A DNA stretch of 64,000 bases, taken from Priapulus caudatus (taxonomy: Eukaryota; Priapulida; Priapulimorpha; Priapulimorphida; Priapulidae). Position numbers and translations under genes: made by a program. Positions 11,179-22,182 of this stretch are shown here, piece by piece (position 1 is the stretch's first letter; every line of letters begins with the position of its first letter). The stretch is from positions 56,173 to 120,172 of the forward strand of contig NW_014578502.1 of NCBI RefSeq assembly GCF_000485595.1, read 5' to 3'. The notes beneath the pieces were generated by a model. That model did no database searches. It saw only the letters and a list, made by a program, of their open reading frames with translations, and had not been told where the DNA came from.

Positions 11179-11848
11179 TTGAAATTATCAAGTTCAGATT
11201 TCTTCAAGATCAAGGACAATGAAATTCTCATATAAAAGCACAATGAGAGAGCGCGTTGAAAATCTAAATTTCACCATTGGCCCTCGAGGGCACGATTGTT
11301 TGCCGGAAAATCAACGGCCTACCCGTTTATATCTCATTAGGAGAGAATATATTACACGTTTGGTATGCGGATATTGTGAGGAGGCCGAGATATAGTATTA
11401 CCTAAGAAATTACTAATACCTTGACAGACTGACCCCCAAAAAATAAACATTAAGATAGAAGCAGATGAAGAATCGCATTCTTCTAGCGCGGCGTTGATCG
11501 CATTAGTCTTCTGTAATTTATTCCACGTACCCTCGCCGCGCTATTCTCAATGCGCTGGTGGCCCAGGTGTGGAGTGAAAGAGAGTCAGAGAGTCAGTAGA
11601 GAGCGAGTCACAATTTTTGGCGAGGGACGGGAAAGAGAGAAACATTTATCACTGTAAAACCCCACGCGAGCAATCACATTTAAAATTCAGGGTTTGTTAA
11701 AAGACAAATATTTTCACTAGCTGCGAAAGTCTAAGGCCGTTTACTTTGATAATAATATTTTCTAATTAAATACACGTCGTTGTGTAAGATATAGGTCAAT
11801 CTGTTCGAGAATACCTTGGCATACAATAACCACTACGATAAGTCATTC
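11179..11848. other. Intergenic, nothing recognised
   Basis: No supported exon or RNA gene was seen. Confidence 0.4.
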
Positions 11849-11855
11849 ATACTAT

Positions 11856-11920
11856 CAGGAGTGAATAATAATAGATTATTATTCACTCTATTATAGTCAT
11901 TCTATTATTATTCACTCCTG
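11856..11920. mobile_element. Mini-palindrome insertion, 65 bp, target duplication ATACTAT
   Basis: Starts CAGGAGTGAATAATAATAGA and ends with the exact reverse complement; only about 25 bp lie between the arms. It is flanked by ATACTAT at 11849-11855 and 11921-11927, a 7-bp target duplication. Confidence 0.85.
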
Positions 11921-11927
11921 ATACTAT

Positions 11928-12640
11928 TAATCGCGGTTGTTTGGTTGGAATATATCACTACTAATGATTCATTCCGATTACTCACCATACTGAATGTTTC
12001 GCTAGACTGAAACAGATCAATTTACGCATGACGATGTACCTTTATATGGTACATATAAAATTTATAGCGTGTTTATCGTTTCGCCTGTAGTAAACCGGTT
12101 TTATAATTTCACTCAATTTATATATGCGCATAGAAATAAATGAGTAAGAGGGAATGAGAACGAGCCGACTGATTGCATTATAATAATTTTTCTTAGAAAA
12201 TTAATAAAATGACAGTTATTATATACGGTATATACGGTAATACGTACGTTTTAGTATGTCTATTTTCTATTTATAAGCAATTAATTAAAACGTCTTTTCC
12301 ATCCGTGTTTTAATCCGTCGAGTTTTTACCAGATTCTTCCTAATTTTTGTAAGTGAAAACCAATAATTATATCAACCTTCTATAATCACGGTGAAAAGTA
12401 AGAGTGAGGCGGTGCGCACCTTCAGTTATCGGTAATCCGTCGCTCACCTGTGCTACTTATTCCTATACTCGCGAGTGGACAATTCTCTCCACTCGGCATT
12501 GACGCATGCGCTGTCCGGACGCCCATGACTAGCCAGATTTAGGCACAGCAACTCACCTATTTTTTACACCGCCTTTAATTAAACAAGATCAGAAATTCCA
12601 TGACACACTTATGTCCCACCAAAAAAATCTTCTTTGACAA
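11928..12640. other. Intergenic, nothing recognised
   Basis: AT-rich up to about 12400, then more GC-rich towards gene A. No supported exon. Confidence 0.4.
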
Positions 12641-12888
12641 GCGCAATCCTTCGTAGTAAAAAGGAGCGGAGTTTCCCGTTTGGAACGCATTGTACCTCAT
12701 AGACGCGCCCATTGGCGGCGTCCTCGTTGCTTTCTCATTGACCTAATCTGGCTACCCTATTGCGTTCGAATTGGCTGTGCCACTCTACACCCATCTACGT
12801 TTCTAGTGCGTTTTGCAAGAAGTCGTGTATGGCTATGGCTTGAACCCCACGTGCACGGATGATTGATGTAATGAGAACGATGGACTGT

Positions 12889-12979
12889 GAAGGTCACATG
12901 GTGTGTCCTACCGTGTATCTTCTGGCAGAGAGACGTCATGAATTTTGGGGTCACAGTCGAGAGAAGTCTGCATATATAG
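12889..12979 (+). promoter_or_regulatory. Gene A core promoter and proximal elements
   Basis: TATATAG at 12973-12979 lies about 30 bp upstream of a plausible start near 13003-13005 (GCATCACC). Upstream are AGGTCA (12891-12896), a CRE-like GACGTCATG (from 12932) and GGGTCA (12948-12953). The TATA-to-leader-to-donor layout is the same as in genes B and C. The half-site motifs are short and may be chance. Confidence 0.65.
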
Positions 12980-13002
12980 CCGGATGGAGGTAGAGGACAG
13001 CA

Positions 13003-13063
13003 TCACCGTCGCTCTCTCTGCCGAAGAAGTTATACCGAGCACAGTACTCCACGATACGTAACC
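13003..13063 (+). other. Gene A exon 1 (5' UTR)
   Basis: Leader from the inferred start to a consensus donor, GTAAGT at 13064-13069. It contains no ATG that continues into the protein. The intron to exon 2 is about 400 bp and ends TTGTAG at 13465. Confidence 0.6.
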
Positions 13064-13469
13064 GTAAGTTATTATTGTTATATGCACACGGCTTCTGATT
13101 GAACCTCGCTCAATTTTTCACTCGGGCTGCAAATGAAACGATAATGCTGCATGATTACATGTAGCTGCTGATAGTTACAATGATTTAGGTTACATCGCGT
13201 TTGCTTCATTCTGTTTTCAGCATTTATCAACGATCAAAATGCGTCTTTATGAGAAGCAGGATATTAAAATGTGCGATTGATTAATTTTGTCAAGATGCGT
13301 TTTCAATGCAATATATGATGTAGTTTATCGGACATGATAACAGTGCGATGTAGAGCATTTCCGTACTTAATTTAAATAATTTCGGATTATGTTTATATTG
13401 TTTTGAATTTAGGGTAGTTCCTAGAGTATAGTTTGGTATCTATATGGCGTTTGTGTATATTGTAGGAAA

Positions 13470-14333
13470 ATGAGGGCTACCACGATTCTTCTCTGCCTGG
13501 CTGTCTTGGTGAGCAACTCTGACAAAGTTTAATTTTAGCGGGCTAATTTCGTTATAGCGGCTGGCGCCAAGAACCTTAGCCTGGTTTGTAAAATATCGGA
13601 CAAGCAAAATGTTGACATACGGATCATTATTATATTGATGAATGAGTGATTTGGTAGATGGATGGATGGTTCGATGGCTGAATAGATGGATAGATGGATA
13701 GATGCATGGATGGACGGACGAACGGACGAATAGCCGGACGGACGGATCGATGAATGGATGAATGCATAGATGGATGCGTGAATGGCTGGATAGATGAATG
13801 CATAGATGGATGCATGAATGGACGGATGGATACATGCATGGATGGATGTATGGATAAATAGATGGGTGGATGGGTGGGTGCATGGATGAATGGATATGTG
13901 TGGTATAGGTGTAAAAATATCGAAAGTCATGTAGACAGTAAAAGCTTCCAGTCGTTATATCGTCATATGCTTGAACAATTTATAGGTGGCTACCGCATAT
14001 GCTTACGGCGGAGGCCACAGAAGATATGGTGGATACGGGGGATACGGGGGATACGGAGGATACAGGCGCCACGGATATGGAGGATACGGAGGATACAGGC
14101 GCCGCGGATATGGAGGATACGGCGGATACGGAGGCGGATACAGGCGCCACGGATATGGAGGATACGGCGGATACGGAGGCGGATACAGGCGCTACGGATA
14201 TGGAGGAGGATACGGCGGATACGGAGGTGGATACGGTCGTGGATACGGCGGTGGATACGGCGGTGGATACGGCGGTGGATACGGCGGATATGGCTACGGA
14301 AGGCCCGTTTATATTAGAGCCTACGGTCACTAA
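13470..14333 (+). CDS. Gene A: secreted Gly/Tyr-rich (YGGY) protein, shematrin-like
   Basis: Spliced CDS 13470-13508 joined to 13986-14333, giving 128 residues. Exon 2 begins at 13466 after TTGTAG, has the ATG, encodes MRATTILLCLAVL and ends in phase 0 at donor GTGAGC. Exon 3 follows TTATAG and continues VATAYA, completing a signal peptide probably cleaved after AYA. The mature part is almost all YGGY and GGGY repeats with RRH, RRY and RRRG dipeptide-like spacers, ending RPVYIRAYGH. Composition and secretion suggest a structural extracellular matrix protein, as in mollusc shematrins, or a Gly-rich secreted or antimicrobial peptide. The terminal ten residues match gene B's long isoform (RRSYIRGYGH), which shows paralogy. 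Repeat codons are GGA TAC-rich. The specific family name is inference. Confidence 0.85.
13620..13900. repeat. Degenerate (GGAT)n in gene A intron 2
   Basis: Imperfect GATGGATG tetranucleotide repeat inside the intron between exons 2 and 3. The minus-strand frames (HPSIHPS) are shadows of it. Confidence 0.9.
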
Positions 14334-14724
14334 ATTATGTTAGCAACTTCTAACGTTTCTCTAACTTATTTCGACGATCTGCTCAGCGTAAGAATATGTG
14401 ATCATTCGAATATACCACTGTTGCGTATAGGCATAGTGGGTACTACAACTAAATCTACCGTGCCACAGAACTCTGTCGGCTGAAATCCAAAGTGTAACCT
14501 GTCAAGTAATACCAAATTCGAGTTAGCCAATGTAATACCGTTTATATTAATACGTATAGAGCTGTTATACATACGCCTGTCGGCTTTAGCCCATGGCACT
14601 TTCAGTTATGTTGTTATAAGTGTAGGTTGGTATATTTATATCTACATAGCCCTATATAATGCAAACCATGTTACGGGTTTCACAGGACCTATTCTGTTTT
14701 ATAAACTTTTAGCGTTTAACTTGT

Positions 14725-14730
14725 AATAAA
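14725..14730 (+). terminator. Gene A polyadenylation signal AATAAA
   Basis: Canonical AATAAA about 390 bp downstream of the gene A stop. The 3' UTR between them has no other feature. Confidence 0.65.
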
Positions 14731-14819
14731 TAAAATAGTTCTCTGAATTAATTGCGATGGCTTTATGTTATTGTGGCATTGATCTTTCGGATTGCCTTTT
14801 ATCTTTGCGCTTTCCTCTA

Positions 14820-14860
<41 letters not shown>

Positions 14861-14930
14861 CCTTTCTCTTCCACCCGTTCTCACTCTCTCCCTATCTTGC
14901 TCTCTCTGTCTCTCCTTCCCCTTCTCTCTC
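14820..14930. repeat. (TC)n microsatellite
   Basis: CT-rich tract just downstream of gene A. Confidence 0.95.
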
Positions 14931-14949
14931 CGTACGCCCACGAGTAACA

Positions 14950-16960
14950 GAAGAGAGCATATGATCACAATGATACCGAATGAGTTGTTAAGCGTTTCCT
15001 TATTATCCAGAAAAATTAATTATTATTCCAAATTCAACTCCAGTGCTTAAGAAATAGTGAAGCGTCATTGCGAATCGAACTGAGCGAACTGCGAAACAAA
15101 TCAGATTATGAACGAAGATATCAACGCGTGCCGGCTGGCATGACGTCTCAAAATCCTGCAGCGCTTATACGCGGAAAAGAATCACGTGATCGGTGCGAAC
15201 GACCATTGTCGGGAAAGGTCGGCGGAATTCGGCACAACCCGTATTTATGCGTTTTGCTCTTATCTCATCTGCTCTTATGCATGCCAGTGCTTGTGCGTTG
15301 CATGCCGGAATTACGCGGAGTAGCACAACGTAAAAGGTTTAGGAATATCACGACCCATCAGTTTCCTAGTTTATCGGCTCGGCTCAAAAGTCTGTTTGAA
15401 TATCACGCACTTAACATATAAAGGTGAAATTCAAAAAAAATTACTTCGAATACAACCGCTTTGAAGTTTCATACATATTGCTGTTACTTCTGATAGGCGA
15501 ACATGGTTTGTTTTCACAAAAATATAACATCAAACTATTAACAGAACATCAAAAGTGGGCGAAAACATTTTATCTCATTGAACGAATTACATTCGGTTGC
15601 TTTGCTCCATAAATTTGCACTGTTATCGATAATGCATCAGTAGGTAATACATGTAGGTCAGACAATGTGAAAAAGAGGTACGCGTTTAACCGTAGTTTGA
15701 AATGTATTTCCGTTGACCATACCTGAGTTTCGGAATCCCACGCGCATGCGTGAATGCGTACGTGCTGCGTGAAGAAATGTCTGCTGACCCGCTTACGCTA
15801 TTGTGATGTTCGCCTCTCAGCACATCTTATCAGTTCGTCTACGGATGTCTCCACACGTGAAAATACAGTCTAGAAGACAGTGCTCTAAAAGAAACAATCA
15901 CAATATAACCCACATCTGGTCGACAAACCGCGGCAGAAATCTGCTTTCGTACGCGTGGTCAGTGTGCGTGAGCGCATGTGGGTATTGATTTAGGTCGAGA
16001 TGAAAGACAGTTGGTAATATCCCGATGGTAAGGTGTGGCACACGGCAAGCATCTCCTTCGTCATTCCGCACGAGCATGTAGACGTCTAACAAAGTGCCTC
16101 ATAGCTGTCGTTAAAATGTATAGATGCGCGTCAAACTCGGATTTGACCCATTGCCCATGCATGCGCAAATGAATGTGAAATGGGAGGTTTATCATGATGC
16201 GGGTGTACGTTATGCTACATCGCCTGTTGTTTTTCTAATCTTGGAGATTGGCGTTTCGGGATCGGCAGGCGATAACGCGTATTTAGTTATGAGCGTAAAT
16301 GTCGCGACGCCATCACCGAGGTTGGGTGAGCATAGCTGATAACATATACCACGTAGGCTAATCCAGTCACCTCAAGTGTTGCACCCTGTTGTTTAGAACA
16401 GGATGTAATGAACGATTTACGACACGAGAGCAATTACAGAATTTCGATAATTGCGCGAATTAGACACAATGTGTATAAAAGGAGAGAGATAAGCCACTGG
16501 GGCTAATTTTCAGAAACATAAATAGTTATGACGTGATAACTTTAAAATCTAAACTTTTTAAACGACATCTCACCTGCCAAAGTGATGAGACCTTAGATTT
16601 TTGTTGTCAAAACTATTTATGATGCTTCTGACATATCTTGATATATATAAATATATGAATATTTAATATATATCTATATATGAATCTTCTGGCTCTGGCT
16701 TACAAGGGGAGGATAATGAAAGCGAATACCGAGTTTCGTAAAAATAGGAGCCCATTGGGCTATTACTGAAAATCTGCCCACCCCTTAAGACTATACTTCG
16801 AAGAATAAATGGTCTTGTCGTTTAGGCCTAAACCGTGGAAAGGCTATAGACTTAATGTTCCGCAAAGAAACTATATGAACATTTTATATGCAACAAGAGT
16901 TGAGCTTAGCTTTAGCAGAAGTACTATCTATCACAGACACACATGGGCCAAGCTATCAAA
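14950..16960. other. Intergenic, no gene recognised
   Basis: A strong TATAAAAGG occurs at 16474-16482 on the plus strand, but no downstream exon with a signal peptide or other recognisable coding potential was found. Short open frames here have no repeat, motif or splice support. Confidence 0.35.
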
Positions 16961-17007
16961 ACCGAAATTAGTAATTGATTGAATAATTTCATCGGATCTC
17001 TATAGTT

Positions 17008-17104
17008 CACATAAAAATATGTTTATCTCAGTTAGTTCCATAATAAGTTATTAAGTATTTATAACTTATTATGGATCTAACTGAGATAAATTTATTTTTA
17101 TGTG
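17008..17104. repeat. Hairpin element, about 97 bp
   Basis: CACATAAAAATATGTTTATC and CTCAGTTAG at the left are mirrored by CTAACTGAG...ATTTTTATGTG at the right, with CCATAATAAGTTAT against ATAACTTATTATGG inside. A 16-bp direct repeat, AAATTAGTAATTGATT, lies at 16965-16980 and 17105-17120, so the segment 16981-17104 looks like an insertion with a long target duplication. Confidence 0.7.
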
Positions 17105-17120
17105 AAATTAGTAATTGATT

Positions 17121-17960
17121 AAAAATCAGTATCACTAGTGCATGCAGATCAAATCAAATAAACACATTGTGAACGGAACATATATCTCCAAATAATATTA
17201 ATTTAAGGTATCGCACAAAAACACTGACACTTGCAATAACGCTATCTAACACTTAGCGAGATATTCTTACATATATCACCTTCTCCATGCTATGTGACTG
17301 AAAACAAAGTAACAGTTACTTGTGACTTTATTAGGAATTTTTAGTTACAAATGCATCGTCATGAAACAATCTTCGCAACTACTTTCTCTGATCGCTTATA
17401 AAAAGTAGTAAACTATTCCTTGAAATCCACGTATAAAATCGCCCATTGTTTTCCGCGGGTATGGTCACATCTGACGTATGAGCGTAACTGTAACTATTAA
17501 TTAAAATTAGATTTTTGTCTGGAATATATAAATATCAAGAAATATTTTACAAGCATCGTTGTGTTCTTGTAGTTTGTATTTCGCTTATTTGCACAGAAAC
17601 TACGCAATTTTTGCGTGGTTGTCACAGCGTGTGACTGACTATGCGTGGGAGGAAGCGATTCCAATTATTTCAATTATTCCTAATTTTTACACGTTTGCCT
17701 GTTTGCAATAGCGTATTAAATTAACTAGCTTTTATTGCTTAATTCACGAGAGTTCCGCTCGATATCATCTGAACACATGTGTAACTTTAATGTTTTCAGC
17801 GAGATTCAAGCGTGTCGACATTAATTAGGTGAGTCGATTCAGGCACGAGAAAGGAGTTGGTTGGTCTCTCCGTGCACACTCACTATTATCCCCCATTGTT
17901 GTCAGATAATTTCTCTTTCGGCCGTTCGCATGAAGGTATTCTTTCCACGCTATATAGGTG
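17121..17960. other. Intergenic, nothing recognised
   Basis: AT-rich; no supported exon. Confidence 0.4.
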
Positions 17961-17965
17961 GCTAT

Positions 17966-18585
17966 TACGGGGCGCCATGCAGGACAGGCATTTTTGTACT
18001 TATAAACTTGACAAAAATGAGTTTTGTGAACACAAAACTCAATTCTGTCAATCCTGTCCCACAAAACTCAATTTTGTGAACACAAAACTAAGTTCTGTCA
18101 ATCCTGTCCCACAAAACTCAATTTTGTAAACACAAAACTAAATTCTGTCAATCCTGTACCACAAAACTCAATTTTGTAAACACAAAACTCAATTCTGTCA
18201 ATCCTGTACCACAAAACTCAATTTTGTAAACACAAAACTCAATTCTGTCAATCCGGTTCCACAAAACTCGATTTTGTTGCCCAAATATGGCACACGCATG
18301 TAAGAAGGGCTACCATTAGTTTCTTCTGACCAATGGTAGCCCTTCTTACATGCGTGTGCCATATTTGGGCAACAAAATCGAGTTTTGTGGAACCGGTTCG
18401 ACAGAATTGAGTTTTGTGTTTACAAAATTGAGTTTTGTGGGACAGGATTGACAGAATTGAGTTTTGTGTTCACAAAATTGACTTTTGTGAGACAGAATTG
18501 AGTTGTGTGCACAAAAGTGAGTTTTGTGAGACAGAATTGAGTTTTGTTAGACAAAATTGAGCCCTGACCTGCATGGCGCCCCGTA
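17966..18585. mobile_element. Foldback element, 620 bp, with internal 50-bp tandem repeats
   Basis: Ends TACGGGGCGCCATGCAGG and its exact complement, flanked by GCTAT on both sides (17961-17965, 18586-18590). Inside the left arm is a tandem array with an exact 50-bp period (starts near 18061, 18111, 18161, 18211, 18261) built from CACAAAACT and CAATTTTGTG phrases, each unit itself partly palindromic. The centre is a near-perfect hairpin of about 39 bp per arm (18280-18370), and the right arm holds inverted, less regular units. No ORF of interest. Confidence 0.85.
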
Positions 18586-18599
18586 GCTATTGCCACACA

Positions 18600-19540
18600 G
18601 ATGTTTCGCGGCCTATGTACGTAAAATTACGTTAATGTCCAGCGCAACCGATCTCTTCTAATTAAGGACATTTTATTGTTGTTGCCTTTATTACTGAGTG
18701 TGTGTAGCCACGTCATAGATAGGGCCCGACGGCATGCGCATATAGCAGATAACATCTGTCGCGAAAGGCAACAAATCAGCAAAGACACGACACACATTAC
18801 ACGAAAGAAGTGAAAACCTCCGAAATAAGACCATCGACCGCAGCACGGTATGTGAATAATGGGTCAGCAGTGGCACTCTACAACATCAACCCCAGACGAT
18901 GCAGCTGCTAAGGCTAACGGGAAGCCGATCGCCCCCGATGCTGGAATGCATTGCACTCTAGATGGTGCGTGCAGATCGGAGCGAACTAGAGCAACCCGTC
19001 ATCACGAGCCGGCAACGTGCCTTTCTAAAGGGAAAGTTGTGCACAATGAACGCGATAACAAAACCGTCGCGGAGTGGGTAAACACGAATGCACGCACTGG
19101 TTGGCATGGAAAATCCGCGGGTTTTTACCTTTGCCCCGATTCCCGCCGCGGTCCGTATGTTTGCGGTCCACCTACGGCTGAAATTAAGCCACCCAAGTGT
19201 CTGCCGTTTCTACGGGGCAGCAAAACCAACAATGGTCTGAACGAAGAATCGAGACGTGCGCCTAAATCGAGAATGAGAGCGATAGAGATAACATCACGCC
19301 CGTCCGACATCCTAGAGGTTCACAACGCCAACGTGAATAGGCAAGCAAGGGGCCAAACGTACGTAGTCTTCATCCCGTAGTAACGTGGTTAAAGTTCGGC
19401 CGCCCGGCAGCGCAGGGTAGAATGGCTAACAACGCGTTGTGACGGATTTTCAAAGCGCTTACACTTATGTAACGACGAATGCAACTGCTTCGTTTTCGTG
19501 ACGGTGGTGGTCAAGCACAATGCCGGTCATCGGGGCAGAT
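18600..19540. other. Upstream region of gene B
   Basis: GC-richer than its surroundings. It holds a 173-codon plus-strand open frame (18859-19380) with no recognisable domain, signal peptide or repeat. I do not call it a gene: there is no supporting homology or splice context and it ends about 170 bp before gene B's TATA box. Confidence 0.35.
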
Positions 19541-19546
19541 ATACGA

Positions 19547-19582
19547 TATATATACCCTTGCCCTCTCCGTCGTCTTCATTCC
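19547..19582 (+). promoter_or_regulatory. Gene B core promoter (TATATATA and initiator)
   Basis: TATATATA at 19547-19554. About 31 bp downstream is TCATTCC (19576-19582), a good initiator with the A at 19578. Upstream GGTCA half-sites (TGGTCAAG, CCGGTCAT) echo those before genes A and C. Confidence 0.7.
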
Positions 19583-19640
19583 ACTCGCTTATAGCCACGA
19601 CGTGAAAGAACCTACAAGTTTCAAACAACGCCCCAAAGAG
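19578..19640 (+). other. Gene B exon 1 (5' UTR)
   Basis: Non-coding leader ending CCAAAGAG before donor GTAAGAGTAAG at 19641. The intron runs to TTGTTTTAG at 20158. Confidence 0.65.
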
Positions 19641-19749
19641 GTAAGAGTAAGGTAAGGCTTGCTATCCATAGTTATGTATTTCTGCTTCGCTGTAAACGTT
19701 TTAATCGTGAGATTTCGAAAATAAATACCGCAGCTGGGAAATTAGCCTA

Positions 19750-19800
19750 TTCTAGAAAAACAGTATTCTAGCCTATTCTAGAAAGTAGCCTGTTCTAGAA
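19750..19800. repeat. Three TTCTAGAA boxes in gene B intron 1
   Basis: TTCTAGAA occurs at 19750-19757, 19776-19783 and 19793-19800 within short repeats of GCCTATTCTAGAAA. The palindrome resembles a heat-shock element core, but repeated local duplication is an equally good explanation. Confidence 0.45.
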
Positions 19801-20164
19801 AGTTTTCCTTTCATGAAACTAGTAGAATTACCTATGAATTCTAACAAAAAGATAAATAATTGATAGAGTGCACGCAGAGGTGAATGCGAGTTTAGCTAAA
19901 GCATTCTAGTCTTATCTACACTTAAAACGCTAAGTGTAGATAATGCTGTAATTTGCTTACTATCATGCATATTACGCAATAAATTTATATTTTACCTAAT
20001 GAAGTATTATTAGAACCGCACTTCATGCACAGCTACGGTATTATGAAGTCTGGATGCCAAATGGAGACGTGTGGCTTGCGTCGAACAATATTTATGATAA
20101 CCTGTTGCTTTTGCTACAATAGCAGTTTTTACAACTGTATTTCTTTCACTTGTTTTAGACTAAG

Positions 20165-21872
20165 ATGAAGACCGCTGTGATACTCGCTGCTGTTGCGATG
20201 CTCGCCGTAAGTACACTTACTAATAGCTACCATCAACAGTTAGTACGTAGACTACCGCGTTACGGATAGACACTCGCGGTTATAGTGTCCATATTATGCC
20301 CGCAAAGCTTACGCTACTGCTAGGCGAGAGTATGTATGCTATCAAGAGTGTTATTATCTACTCTTGATGCTATGAAGTGTCAGATATAAGTTGTATCTAA
20401 TAGCATATACATGCTACCAGTAGTGACGTTGGCATTTCGATGGCATATTATGTATTGTAAAGTTCCCAAGATATTGCAGGCTGAGATTGGAAGTAACTGC
20501 AGCAAACCTAAAACGATTTATATTACGGGCAGGAATTTATAAGGCATATGGATAGCGCGACCGCGCGCTTACGAACTCAGCACTGCAAGTGTTATGGCAG
20601 TAAATCATTGGTTAACGCTAGATGGCGCCGTTGCTGGTAATATCTTCCTTTAACCGTATAATATATTATACTAACGGGGAACGTAGGATTTTAGTCGTTT
20701 CATAACCAGTAGCAGGCACTGGCCATTGTAACCGGTTTGAAACCTTAAAACCTCTAACGTGCAATGCATGCGGATACGCTCTGCACAGCTCACCTTTCTA
20801 TTCGATAGAATAATTGTTCTCTAAATGCCATCAAATGTGATAATAAGGTAGCATTATCGCAGCATGTTAGAGCCGACGTGCTCTGCTATGCCGCATGGCC
20901 TATGGGTTTGTGTCTAGTCTGTAATGATGCTTAGCCGCATTAGTCCGCACGAGATTGGTGCTTGTGTAGCAGGAAAATAGGCGATATATAAACGTAAAAA
21001 CTGGCTTGAGATGTACGTCACGTCGCCCGGTTAATCGATACGTCACCGCGAATCGCTATCGCAAAATCACATTAGTTATCTAATTGATGTGCTACAGTTC
21101 CTTACGAAATAGGTCAAAAAGTTCAGATTTGACCTTCTATAGTAAAAGATTTTGAGGCATAAATTCGCGATAACATCTCTCATGTTTTGCTTATCGTACT
21201 TGTTGTAGCTTAACGTCGTGAAAAACTCGTGCAATGTCTTGCATAAAATATACACACAGTCGGCTCATCGGATCCTAAATGAACGAGCGAAATAGCTAAT
21301 AAGTTTGAAGCAATAAAACGATATCGTCTACTAGCCTTCCAACTACTAGTTAAATAACGGCTCGCTATTACAGCCTGTTCAGAAGGATTGATTCGACATT
21401 GCTGATAACATTTCTTACTTTGACTACGATTATCGATAGCAGGGTCAGAGAGATGTAGAACGTATTCAACGGTATGGCTTGTCTAGCGCGCGCACCTATA
21501 GACGCTTCTCAAATAAGCAAAAATTCGACCTAAAATAGCGCAAATGTGTTTTTCTCACAGCTGGTTAGCGTAGCATCTGGATCCGGTGGATATGGATACT
21601 ACGGCCCTAACTTCTACAAGCCCAAGATCGCCTCGTTCGACGGTTACGACTACGTTCCCAGACTATATGAGAACCTCCTTTACCTCGGTTACGGTGGCTA
21701 CGGGGGTTACGGAGGCCACGGTGGTGGTTACGGAGGCTACGGGGGTGGTTACGGAGGCTACGGGGGTGGTTACGGTGGCTACGGTGGTGGTTACGGAGGC
21801 TACGGGGGTGGTTACGGAGGCTACGGAGGTGGCTACGGGAGAAGGTCCTATATTCGTGGTTACGGACACTAA
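20165..21872 (+). CDS. Gene B, isoform a: secreted Gly/Tyr-rich protein
   Basis: Spliced CDS 20165-20206 joined to 21561-21872, giving 117 residues. Exon 2 follows TTTTAG (20158), starts ATG six bases later, encodes MKTAVILAAVAMLA and ends in phase 0 at GTAAGT. Exon 3a follows TTTCTCACAG and begins LVSVASGSGGYGYYG, completing a signal peptide likely cleaved after VAS. A non-repetitive segment follows (GPNFYKPKIASFDGYDYVPR, then LYENLLYLGYG), then a GGGYGGY array and the terminal motif RRSYIRGYGH. The array codons (GGTTACGGAGGC) are very regular, consistent with recent expansion. Likely an extracellular structural protein paralogous to gene A. There is no AATAAA between this stop and exon 3b. 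Confidence 0.85.
20343..20366. mobile_element. 24-bp palindromic insertion in gene B intron 2, target duplication ATGCTAT
   Basis: CAAGAGT...ACTCTTG with a 10-bp centre, flanked by ATGCTAT at 20336-20342 and 20367-20373. The CAAGAGTG...TATTATT character and 7-bp duplication resemble the CAGGAGTGAATAATAATAGA family. It is very short, so chance cannot be excluded. Confidence 0.5.
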
Positions 21873-21921
21873 CTGAGCAAAAATCGTGTGTATAGATGTC
21901 GTTTTTTTCCTTTCTCTGCAG

Positions 21922-22182
21922 CTGATCAACTTTGCATCAGGTAGTTACGGCCGTCATGGAAATCACGGTTTGGGTGACGTGTTCTATCCCAAAATCAGCT
22001 ACGACTATTATATTCCACACTACTATCATCACGGAGTCTACCCTGTGTATGACATAATACTGGCATCCCAGGGCGGATACGGTTACGGTGGTGGATACGG
22101 TGGCGGATACGGTGGCGGATACCGGGGCGGATACGGTGGCGGATACCGGGGCGGATACGGGGGCGGACACGGTCGCCATTGA
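21922..22182 (+). CDS. Gene B, alternative terminal exon 3b (isoform b)
   Basis: Begins right after a strong acceptor, TTTCTCTGCAG, only 49 bp past the stop of exon 3a. It opens in the same phase 0 with LINFASGSYG, parallel to LVSVASGSGG of exon 3a, so joining exon 2 directly to it gives a 100-residue protein with a complete signal peptide (cleavage after FAS). The mature part has a non-repetitive region (FYPKISYDYYIPHYYHHG, PVYDIILASQ), then GGGYGGGY and YRGGYGGG repeats ending GGHGRH. There is no promoter or second signal exon in the 49-bp gap, so alternative splicing is the simplest reading. No canonical AATAAA was seen after it; AATATA occurs just past the stop. Confidence 0.75.
   Translation: MINFASGSYGRHGNHGLGDVFYPKISYDYYIPHYYHHGVYPVYDIILASQGGYGYGGGYGGGYGGGYRGGYGGGYRGGYGGGHGRH

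Noticed and set aside
13862-14317. RIRRI-rich and EDTADTE-rich frames across gene A's last exon
   Set aside because: These are shadows of the GGA-TAC repeat; only the YGGY frame has a phase-matched signal exon and acceptor.
18859-19380. 173-codon open frame upstream of gene B
   Set aside because: No recognisable domain, signal peptide or splice context; GC-richer DNA favours chance open frames.
19750-19800. Heat-shock regulation of gene B from three TTCTAGAA boxes
   Set aside because: The boxes lie in a short local tandem repeat inside an intron; duplication explains them without invoking regulation.
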